Below are positions 17,018-23,031 of a stretch of 23,031 bases of DNA, piece after piece. The stretch lies in the NCBI GenBank assembly GCA_910584215.1, contig CAJTYI010000048.1:1-23031 (forward strand). Direction: 5' to 3'. Origin of the DNA: an uncultured Roseburia sp. Its GTDB lineage: Bacteria; Bacillota; Clostridia; Lachnospirales; Lachnospiraceae. Numbering within the stretch: the stretch's first letter is position 1; each line of letters opens with the position of its first letter. A program made the position numbers and the translations under genes. Under the pieces are notes generated by a model, which was not told the origin of the DNA, searched no databases, and was given only the letters and a program-made list of their open reading frames with translations.

Positions 17018-17031
17018 ACTTTATAGGAAAT

Positions 17032-17101
17032 TGCGTCGTCAGACGCATCAATTTTCAAGTTGCAAAGCAACTTGCAAAGAATCACGGAGTGATTCTTTTT
17101 T
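17032..17101 (+). repeat. Array of three adjacent hairpins, the last terminator-like
   Basis: Three tight hairpins follow each other: TGCGTC-GTCA-GACGCA (17032-17047), CAAGTTGC-AAA-GCAACTTG (17056-17074), and AAAGAATCAC-GGA-GTGATTCTTT (17076-17098) running into a T-tract to 17101. The third has the form of a + strand intrinsic terminator. Because the terminator at 16967-17017 already ends the operon, the array may be a dispersed intergenic repeat element or a small structured RNA. It ends 8 bases before the stop of the convergent ATPase gene. Confidence 0.6.
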
Positions 17102-17108
17102 ATTTGAA

Positions 17109-17933
17109 TTACAGAACTTTAGAGAGGAAGTCCCGCAGTCTCGGATGTTTGGGATTGCCGAAAAATTCCTCCGGTGTGCCGCTCTCTAAAATCTGGCCTT
17201 CGTCGATAAAGAGGACTTTGTTGGCAACTTCTCTGGCGAATCCCATCTCGTGCGTAACGATCACCATTGTCATTCCCTCCCTAGCGAGCGCTTTCATCAG
17301 GTCTAACACCTCGCCGACCATTTCCGGGTCAAGTGCACTGGTGGGCTCATCAAAGAGTATCACATCGGGATTCATGGCGAGAGAGCGCACGATGGCGATA
17401 CGCTGTTTCTGTCCGCCGGAGAGCGTGGAAGGGTAGACGTCTGCCTTGTCCTCCATGCCGATGCGGCGTAAAAGAGAGAGGGCGTTTTCGCGCGCTGCCG
17501 CACTGATCTTCGCCTTGGTCGTTGTAATGGCGGTTTTTTCTTCTTTCTCCCTGCGAAACAAGTTGGTAAGCGGAAGAAAGAAGTTGTGCCGTTTGGCTCT
17601 GCGCAGATCCTGGCATTGGACATACACAGGCGCCAGCATGATATTTTGCAGTACGGTCTTGTTGTTGAACAGATTGAAATGTTGGAATACCATGCCCATG
17701 TGCCGACGGTGGATATTGATATCTACTTTTGGGTCGGCGATATCCACGCCGTTAAAGATAATCTGACCGCCGGTGGGATCTTCCATGCAGTTAAGGCAGC
17801 GCAAAAATGTACTTTTGCCGGAGCCGGAAGGGCCGATGACAACCATGATATCACCTTTTTCAATGGTGACGCTGATGCCATTTAAAACTTTGTTGTCTCC
17901 AAACTGTTTTTCCAGATTAATGACGTCTATCAC
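17109..17933 (-). CDS. Polar amino acid ABC transporter, ATP-binding protein (GlnQ/HisP type)
   Basis: The ATPase that powers the importer encoded with the two upstream genes. Numbered from the chosen GTG start (274 residues): Walker A GPSGSGKST (34-42), Q-loop glutamine Q84 in MVFQHFNLF, signature LSGGQ (171-175), Walker B VILFDEP (191-197), and switch histidine H228 in VTHEMGFA. Relatives have about 240 residues; the extra length is an insertion rich in charged residues at about 105-148, between the Q-loop region and the signature helix. The start GTG at 17933 is preceded by AAGGAG (17945-17950) and gives the usual N-terminus MIDVINLEKQFGD. The longer frame starts with TTG at 17969 and has no ribosome binding site. 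The gene overlaps the end of the permease gene by 17 bases, implying coupling. Confidence 0.92.
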   Translation of the reverse strand: MIDVINLEKQFGDNKVLNGISVTIEKGDIMVVIGPSGSGKSTFLRCLNCMEDPTGGQIIFNGVDIADPKVDINIHRRHMGMVFQHFNLFNNKTVLQNIMLAPVYVQCQDLRRAKRHNFFLPLTNLFRREKEEKTAITTTKAKISAAARENALSLLRRIGMEDKADVYPSTLSGGQKQRIAIVRSLAMNPDVILFDEPTSALDPEMVGEVLDLMKALAREGMTMVIVTHEMGFAREVANKVLFIDEGQILESGTPEEFFGNPKHPRLRDFLSKVL

Positions 17934-18627
17934 TTTTCCCAAGGCTCCTTTCCATAAGTTTGATTCCAATGCTGATGATTAATACCAGGACGATATAGAT
18001 CATGGCCATCACCAGATAGGGAACCATAAATTCATAGCTGCTGCTGCCTATGTAGTTAAACGCCACATACAAATCGGCGGCGCCCACAAAGCTGACGACG
18101 GAGGTTTCCTTTATCAGGGTGATAAATTCGTTGCCCATGGTCGGAAGAATATTTTTTACCGCCTGCGGTATGACGATCTTTCGCATAGCCGTGCCAAAGC
18201 TAAGACCGACGGCACGGCCGCCCTCCATCTGACCCGGGTCAACGGACATGATGCCGCCCCGCATGATCTCAGAGATATAGGCGCCGCTGTTTAGTCCGAA
18301 AACAAGGATAGAAACCTGTATGCTGGTGAAATGGATACCCAGGATCGGAAGCAGGACAAAATAAACGACCAATAGCTGCACTACCATCGGAGTGCCGCGG
18401 AACAGGGCAACATAAAAGCTGCAGATGGCGTTTAACACTTTTGGCAGCCTTTTATATTTTGGAATAACGCGTACCGTCGCGATGAGGGTGCCGATGACGA
18501 TGCCGATCATAAGACCGAGCACAGCGATCAGCAGCGTGTTTTTCAGTCCTTCCACGACTTTGACATATCCGTTGTTATCGATAAAGATTTCAATGAATTT
18601 GTCAATTTTCTGACTCAAATTTCCCAT
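17917..18627 (-). CDS. Polar amino acid ABC transporter permease (HisM/GlnP type)
   Basis: A membrane subunit of the amino acid importer. It has 236 residues and about five transmembrane helices, starting at about 30-50. It carries FRGTPM (76-81), typical of amino acid permeases, and the EAA loop that contacts the ATPase (ISEIMRGGIMSVDPGQMEGG, then RAVGLSF). The N-terminal segment before the first helix is somewhat long (about 28 residues). ATG 18627 has AAAGGA upstream on the - strand. It follows the binding-protein gene by 29 bases and overlaps the ATPase start, so all three genes form one operon. Confidence 0.94.
   Translation of the reverse strand: MGNLSQKIDKFIEIFIDNNGYVKVVEGLKNTLLIAVLGLMIGIVIGTLIATVRVIPKYKRLPKVLNAICSFYVALFRGTPMVVQLLVVYFVLLPILGIHFTSIQVSILVFGLNSGAYISEIMRGGIMSVDPGQMEGGRAVGLSFGTAMRKIVIPQAVKNILPTMGNEFITLIKETSVVSFVGAADLYVAFNYIGSSSYEFMVPYLVMAMIYIVLVLIISIGIKLMERSLGKSDRRH
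17945..17950 (-). promoter_or_regulatory. Ribosome binding site deciding the ATPase GTG start
   Basis: AAGGAG on the - strand, 11 bases before GTG 17933 and within the 3' end of the permease gene. It supports the GTG start over the upstream TTG at 17969. Confidence 0.6.
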
Positions 18628-18656
18628 GAAAAAGTCCTTTCGTGTGAAGCGCCATA

Positions 18657-19508
18657 TTAACGCATTTTGTTGATGGAGGCTGTAATGTTTGCCGCCGGTG
18701 CGGAGTCAATGATGACGTAATTGATATTTTTGTTCAGCAAATCCTGGACTGCGAGGGAGCCGTTTTTATAGCCGACCGTCTCCATGGCAAAGCCGTCGAA
18801 GCCGAAACTTTCGTCACCTTGGCAATAGAACTGTCCGGTGGTGCCGTTTTGAACGCCCACTTTCACGCTGGAGTCTTTGGAATTGAGGATGGCTTCGACA
18901 GAAGCGGCATCGGTGCAGCCGTCAAACTCGGTATCGTCCGAGAGGACGATCAGGCGCTGGGAAGCGTTGTAGTAAGGATCGGTAAACATGACATATTCCT
19001 CGCGGTCCGGCTTGATGGTCAGTCCGGCCATCGCGATATCGCATTTTTGCTGTCCGACGGAGAGACATACCGACTCAAAGTCCATGTTTTGAATCACCAG
19101 CTCTTTGCCAAGTTTTTCTGCCAGAGCGGCCGCGATCTCCATATCGATACCGTAATAACTATCGCCCGGTGTGTATTCAAACGGCTCGAAAGCGGCATTG
19201 GTGGCTACAACCAGCTGATCTTTGCTGTCGTCTAAGGTGGCCGATGTTACCGCAACCGGCGTGCCGTCACCGAAATAATGGTTACAGATTTCATCGAATG
19301 TGCCGTTTTCCTTGATCTCTGCGATAAAGGCGTTGACTTCCGCTAAAAGCTCCGGCTGGGTTTTGTCAACGCCGAATGCGTATTCTTCGTCTGTGAGGTT
19401 AATCTCAATCACCTTTGCAGTGGTAGACGCGCTGTCGCCGCAGCCTGCCAGCATGGATACCGCCAGCGTGAAAGAGAGCGCGGCTGTCACTAATTTCTTC
19501 ATTTTCAT
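18657..19508 (-). CDS. Polar amino acid ABC transporter substrate-binding lipoprotein, circularly permuted
   Basis: The extracellular receptor of the importer, anchored by lipid. It has 283 residues with a signal peptide and lipobox LAGC (C23). The family SBP_bac_3 normally begins with a strand like QLVVATNAAFEPFEY and ends with a helix pattern like ENGTxxEIxxKWFG. Here the order is reversed. The normal end (VIEINLTDEEYAFGVDK, then AFIAEIKENGTFDEICNHYF) occupies residues 33-79 right after the signal peptide. The normal beginning starts at residue 98 (DQLVVATNAAFEPFEYTPGD), and the protein stops after VIIDSAPAANITASINKMR, where the missing end would normally follow. Ligand-binding residues are kept: R169 (GLTIKPDRE) and D268 (VIIDSAP). 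ATG 19508 has AGGAGG (19518-19523) at 9 bases. The ligand is unknown beyond a probable polar amino acid. Confidence 0.9.
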   Translation of the reverse strand: MKMKKLVTAALSFTLAVSMLAGCGDSASTTAKVIEINLTDEEYAFGVDKTQPELLAEVNAFIAEIKENGTFDEICNHYFGDGTPVAVTSATLDDSKDQLVVATNAAFEPFEYTPGDSYYGIDMEIAAALAEKLGKELVIQNMDFESVCLSVGQQKCDIAMAGLTIKPDREEYVMFTDPYYNASQRLIVLSDDTEFDGCTDAASVEAILNSKDSSVKVGVQNGTTGQFYCQGDESFGFDGFAMETVGYKNGSLAVQDLLNKNINYVIIDSAPAANITASINKMR

Positions 19509-19547
19509 AAAATAAATCCTCCTAAAAATAATATATTAATAAAAACT

Positions 19548-19576
19548 AATATATCATTTTATGGCGAAAATTGCAA
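19548..19576 (-). promoter_or_regulatory. Sigma-A promoter of the amino acid ABC transporter operon
   Basis: Read on the - strand: TTGCAA (19576-19571) and TATATT (19553-19548, 5 of 6 to the -10 consensus) with a 17-base spacer. Predicted start is near 19541, leaving a short AT-rich leader with AGGAGG before ATG 19508. It is divergent from the cold-shock promoter about 90 bases away. Confidence 0.7.
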
Positions 19577-19667
19577 CGAACATAAAAAATAAAAGTAAAT
19601 TATAAAGTTGGGGTCACAGACAACATAGGAAGGAAAAAGCGGGTATAAAAAACGGGCTGGAAATGAG

Positions 19668-19696
19668 TTGACAAATTTGAGAGAATGTGCTAATTT
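19668..19696 (+). promoter_or_regulatory. Sigma-A promoter of the cold-shock gene, extended -10
   Basis: TTGACA (19668-19673, perfect) and TAATTT (19691-19696) with a 17-base spacer, and a TG at 19688-19689 forming an extended -10. Predicted start is near 19703, leaving a leader of about 44 bases with AGGAGG at 19732-19737. Confidence 0.75.
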
Positions 19697-19746
19697 TGAG
19701 TTGCTAATATTATAAGCTATATTTATGCATTAGGAGGATTTTAGTT

Positions 19747-19950
19747 ATGCAGCAGGGTACTGTTAAGTGGTTTAACGCAAAAAAAGGTTATGGATTTATT
19801 TCAGATGCTGAGGGGAATGACATTTTTGTACATTTTTCCGCTTTGAACATGGATGGTTTCAAAGAGTTAAAAGACGGTGAGCAGGTTGAATTTGAAGTTA
19901 CCGAGGGTGCGAAGGGACCTCAGGCAGCGAATGTCAGCCGCATCGGTTAA
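19747..19950 (+). CDS. cspA: Cold-shock protein (CspA family)
   Basis: A 67-residue single cold-shock domain that binds single-stranded RNA and DNA and acts as an RNA chaperone. It begins MQQGTVKWFNAKKGYGFIS and carries RNP1 (KGYGFI, 13-18) and RNP2 (DIFVHF, 25-30) with the conserved aromatic residues. Length and sequence are standard for the family. It is a stand-alone gene with its own promoter and terminator. Which paralogue it corresponds to (CspA, B, C or D) cannot be told from sequence alone. Confidence 0.96.
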   Translation: MQQGTVKWFNAKKGYGFISDAEGNDIFVHFSALNMDGFKELKDGEQVEFEVTEGAKGPQAANVSRIG

Positions 19951-19990
19951 TCATAAAAGTAGATCTGTCAAATAATAACCATAAAAAGAG

Positions 19991-20029
19991 AATGCCGCAA
20001 AATCATCAGACGATGGAGCGGCATTTTTT
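19991..20029 (+). terminator. Intrinsic terminator after the cold-shock gene
   Basis: Stem AATGCCGC (19991-19998) with GCGGCATT (20018-20025), an inner CATC/GATG pair, and a T-run to 20029. It lies 40 bases after the cold-shock stop codon. Confidence 0.88.
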
Positions 20030-20049
20030 ATTGGTGCACTTTTATATAG

Positions 20050-20078
20050 TGGACAAGCATTGGTGTGAATGATATAAT
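20050..20078 (+). promoter_or_regulatory. Strong sigma-A promoter for the GH43 enzyme
   Basis: TGGACA (20050-20055, 5 of 6) and a perfect TATAAT (20073-20078) with a 17-base spacer, plus TG at 20070-20071 for an extended -10. Predicted start is near 20085, giving a leader of about 110 bases to ATG 20194 in which I see no clear known regulatory element. Confidence 0.78.
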
Positions 20079-20193
20079 CACGGCATGGGGTACCTGTATC
20101 AAACGAAAGTTCACAGGACAGAGACGGGGGTGTCAGGACTTTGCTTGGCAGTTTGCATGGCATAATTTTTTATGGCAGGAAAGGAGAGGGTAT

Positions 20194-23031
20194 ATGGTGA
20201 AACATGCGGGTAAAAACTTTCGGAGGCGGGCGGCGGCGCTCGTGCTTTCTTTTGCGGCGCTGTGTTCGTTTTCATTGCAGGATGTTTTAGCAATGCATGG
20301 TGTCGTGGCGGTGCAGGATGACGCAGCGTTATGGGCGGGCGAAGAGGTGGCCGCGTCCAAAGCCGGTGAGGAACAAAAACCGGTGAGACAGCGGGTGTCG
20401 GTTCATGATCCGTCGATTGTGGTTGGCTATAAGGATGCGGACGGAATTGTCTATCCAAATGATGAGGCTGGGCGGCAGAAAATATATTATATTTTTGGCT
20501 CCCATATGGCGTGGGCTTATTCCACAGATTTGGAAAACTGGACAACATTTCAGAACAATATCAACGACAATTATGCACAGATATTCAATGAGGGCGCGCA
20601 GTGGTCCAAGCAGGGAGATGCCCAGTATGATATATCCGGCAATCTCTGGGCGCCAGATGTTGTCTGGAACAAAGAAATGAACAAATGGTGCATGTATATG
20701 AGCGTAAACGGGAACAAATGGAATTCCTCCATTGCGCTGCTCACCTCAGATTCGCTCGAGGGAGACTGGAGTTATGAGGGCACCGTTATTTATTCCGGTT
20801 TTACGGCATCCGGCAATAACCCGTATACACAGACGGATTATAGTGAAGTGACCGGGCAGGAAGAGCTGGACAGTAAATTTAAATCCGACAACACCAGCAA
20901 TACGGTATGGAATATGCGGTACGGTGCGCATGCGATCGACCCGTGCGTTTTTTATGACGAGGAAGGACAGCTTTGGATGTCCTACGGTTCCTGGTCGGGC
21001 GGTATCTATATTTTCCGGCTTGACGGCGCCACGGGATTTCGGGACAACTCGGCGGAGGCCAAAAAGAATTATACGGACGCCTACATGGGCACGAAGCTCG
21101 GAGGTTCCACCGCATCCGGCGAGGCATCTTATATCGAGCACATTGGGGATTATTATTACCTGTTTCTCTCTTACGGCGGTCTTGTCGCCAACGGCGGTTA
21201 CAATATGCGTGTGTTCCGTTCACAGACACCGGATGGAACCTATGTTGATGTGTCCGGTGACGCGGCCACGAAGGGAGGCGGCACCGAGGGCACGATCGGG
21301 ACGAGGTTGATGTCCTATTACCGTTGGAGCTGGTGGGATTACGCGCATGTGGCGCAGGGACACAATTCCGCGTTCGTGGATACCGACGGGAATGCCTATG
21401 TGATCTACCACACCAGGACGAACGATGGCACGGAGGGCCACACGGTCCGGGTACATCAGCTTTTTACCACCGAACAAGGCTATCTGGTGGCTGCGCCTTT
21501 TGAGTACAGTGCGACAGACCGGGTGGGCGATACATATGCAGCTTCTGTTATTGCCGGCGACTATGAACTGTTATTTCAGAACAACACCGACCACGAGCGG
21601 CTGGAATATAACGCGCCGCAGCATGTGCAGCTAAAGCAGGATGGCACGATTGCGGGAGATGTGGCCGGGACCTGGACTGTGAAAGCGGGCACGGCGTTTG
21701 TCACGCTTCAGATTGCAAACACCACTTACGAGGGAACGTTTGTGGAGCAGACCATGGAAGGAACCGGTGCCCAAACACTTTGCTTTACAGCTGTGGGAGA
21801 CAACGATATCTGTCTGTGGGGGGCAAAATACCCGTCGGATGACGACTGTGTGAATATTGCGGCAGACTATCTGTCGTTGCCGAAGAATACTTCCGCAGAT
21901 CTTGTACTGCCCACGGAAGGCATATTGGGAACGTCCGTGACATGGAAGAGCAGCTCCAATACCATATTGGCCGACGGAACATTTTTTGCGCCCGCTGTGG
22001 ACCGCAAGGTCACGCTGACAGCCACAGTCAAAAGAGGAGAGGCCGTGTTTGACCGTTCTTTTGAAGTGACGGCGATGGCGGAAGCTTCGGAGGATGAGGG
22101 ACCTGTTAAGATTGCCTCTTATTACACGGGGGAGACGCTTGATTTGTCGGGCAAAGCGACAGCGTCTTTTGATAACCCGTTGAACGGCAGGAATATAAGC
22201 AACGGTGTGACGATCAAGTTTAAGACGAAAAGGACGGGCAGTTATGCCTATTTAAGCAATATTTTTGCGTTTGAGACGGTAAATGATACGTCAGAATCGG
22301 CTGGCAGGCTCTATTTTACGGGCGGTTCATATCTTGGATACAACGCTTTGGGCGGGTTTTATGACGCGAATGTGGATAACAGCGCGTGGGCGAGCGGCAA
22401 CGATTATATCGGCAGTGACCGGGAAGTACAGGTGGAGATCAACCTGACGCCCACCGGCTTTTCTGTATGGATGGACGGGGAGAAAAAATATGACCAGGCT
22501 TCCCTGACTAGCGGTCAGATTAAAGGAAGCACAAACGTAGCGGATTACGGGGATGTTTTGACATGGCTGTCATCCTCCGCAACATATCTCAATTTTGGGT
22601 TCGGTAACTGGTGGTCTGATATCACCTACGAAGGAAGCGTGCGCGATGTCGAGATTTGGGCCGAGCCGGTGGCCGGCGGTTCGACAAACCTTGGTTCAAA
22701 CGAATACTTTAAGCAGGATTATGAGGGGACGACGGGCGTCAACACGATCTGGGCCGGCACCGCCTCGGTTTCAAAGGGGACAGACCGCACCAATTATGTC
22801 AAAATAGATGCGGGGGGCGGTTCGGGCAACCGTGAGGCGAACGCTTTAATTTCCATGGAGAATCAGCCGGAAGGCGATTACTATTTTGAGACGGATATCC
22901 TGCTTCATTCTTCCACGGGTAACAACGGCAGCACAGGGGTAGAACAGAGTTTTGAGCTGCGCAGTTTAGACGGATATTTATTGAAACTATATGCGGCTGG
23001 TATCGGAAATCAGGCATTCATGATCAACGAC
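20194..23031 (+). CDS. Secreted multidomain GH43 arabinanase-like glycoside hydrolase (partial, runs off the right edge)
   Basis: At least 946 residues with no stop before the window end. A Sec signal peptide (about 1-33; basic KHAGKNFRRR, hydrophobic core, VLA cleavage) is followed by a GH43 five-bladed propeller (about 68-425). The GH43 catalytic residues are visible: general base D72 in VHDPSI, D249 in AIDPCVF, and general acid E310 in GEASYI. WAPDV (152-156) and QGHNSAF with H390 also match endo-1,5-alpha-L-arabinanases. Then come a beta-barrel domain usual after such propellers (about 430-548), an atypical bacterial Ig-like domain (about 553-629), a LamG/concanavalin-like domain (about 646-825), and the start of another beta-sandwich domain, possibly carbohydrate-binding (from about 833). 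Likely substrate is arabinan or arabinose-decorated pectin outside the cell. ATG 20194 has AGGAG at 20182-20186. Any cell-wall anchor lies beyond the window. Confidence 0.88.
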   Translation, partial: MVKHAGKNFRRRAAALVLSFAALCSFSLQDVLAMHGVVAVQDDAALWAGEEVAASKAGEEQKPVRQRVSVHDPSIVVGYKDADGIVYPNDEAGRQKIYYIFGSHMAWAYSTDLENWTTFQNNINDNYAQIFNEGAQWSKQGDAQYDISGNLWAPDVVWNKEMNKWCMYMSVNGNKWNSSIALLTSDSLEGDWSYEGTVIYSGFTASGNNPYTQTDYSEVTGQEELDSKFKSDNTSNTVWNMRYGAHAIDPCVFYDEEGQLWMSYGSWSGGIYIFRLDGATGFRDNSAEAKKNYTDAYMGTKLGGSTASGEASYIEHIGDYYYLFLSYGGLVANGGYNMRVFRSQTPDGTYVDVSGDAATKGGGTEGTIGTRLMSYYRWSWWDYAHVAQGHNSAFVDTDGNAYVIYHTRTNDGTEGHTVRVHQLFTTEQGYLVAAPFEYSATDRVGDTYAASVIAGDYELLFQNNTDHERLEYNAPQHVQLKQDGTIAGDVAGTWTVKAGTAFVTLQIANTTYEGTFVEQTMEGTGAQTLCFTAVGDNDICLWGAKYPSDDDCVNIAADYLSLPKNTSADLVLPTEGILGTSVTWKSSSNTILADGTFFAPAVDRKVTLTATVKRGEAVFDRSFEVTAMAEASEDEGPVKIASYYTGETLDLSGKATASFDNPLNGRNISNGVTIKFKTKRTGSYAYLSNIFAFETVNDTSESAGRLYFTGGSYLGYNALGGFYDANVDNSAWASGNDYIGSDREVQVEINLTPTGFSVWMDGEKKYDQASLTSGQIKGSTNVADYGDVLTWLSSSATYLNFGFGNWWSDITYEGSVRDVEIWAEPVAGGSTNLGSNEYFKQDYEGTTGVNTIWAGTASVSKGTDRTNYVKIDAGGGSGNREANALISMENQPEGDYYFETDILLHSSTGNNGSTGVEQSFELRSLDGYLLKLYAAGIGNQAFMIND

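Noticed and set aside
17109..17969. TTG start at 17969 for the ATPase
   Set aside because: It has no ribosome binding site. GTG 17933 has AAGGAG and yields the usual family N-terminus.
20111..20548. A 145-codon antisense open frame across the GH43 start
   Set aside because: It is Pro/Ser/His-rich low-quality translation opposite a signal peptide and catalytic domain; it also crosses the mapped leader.

Overview
The window looks like a chromosomal segment of an anaerobic, low-to-mid GC Gram-positive bacterium, most likely a Lachnospiraceae-type member of the Clostridia. This is inferred from the strong AGGAGG-type ribosome binding sites, sigma-A promoters with 17-base spacers, Gram-positive style lipoprotein and secretion signals, the serC-serA-DUF1015 gene order, an oxygen-labile type IlvD, and protein style. 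No rRNA, tRNA, CRISPR array, transposase or prophage gene was seen.

Layout on the + strand, left to right. (1) 1-346: non-coding or unrecognised. (2) 347-7632: tgt (queuosine tRNA modification), then two envelope-glycan type genes (a UDP-galactopyranose-mutase-like FAD oxidoreductase and a GT-C membrane glycosyltransferase), then yajC (Sec translocon), then a large PTPS-related/YfhO-like membrane protein. The usual tgt-yajC neighbourhood is therefore split by a surface-polysaccharide module. (3) 7696-12303: leuB, ilvD and ilvB for branched-chain amino acid synthesis, without leuACD, ilvC or ilvN nearby. (4) 12474-16917: serC and serA (overlapping by one base), a DUF1015 protein and an MscS channel. 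This serine operon has no visible serB. (5) 16918-17108: a run of hairpins, including terminators, between convergent transcription units.

On the - strand, 19508-17109 encodes a three-gene polar amino acid ABC importer (substrate-binding lipoprotein, permease, ATPase). The substrate-binding protein appears to be naturally circularly permuted: the segment that normally ends the domain sits directly behind the signal peptide, and the protein stops where that segment would normally begin. Its ATPase carries an insertion of about 30 to 40 residues. Back on the + strand are a cold-shock protein gene with its own promoter and terminator, and a large secreted multidomain GH43 arabinanase-like enzyme that runs off the right edge.

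Functionally the window combines housekeeping translation and secretion genes, amino acid synthesis and uptake, envelope glycan assembly, and plant-polysaccharide (arabinan) degradation, which fits a gut or rumen carbohydrate fermenter. The observations most worth following are the permuted binding protein, the DUF1015 protein with a DGHHR motif in a serine operon lacking serB, the missing canonical glutamate in SerA, and the multi-hairpin intergenic element.
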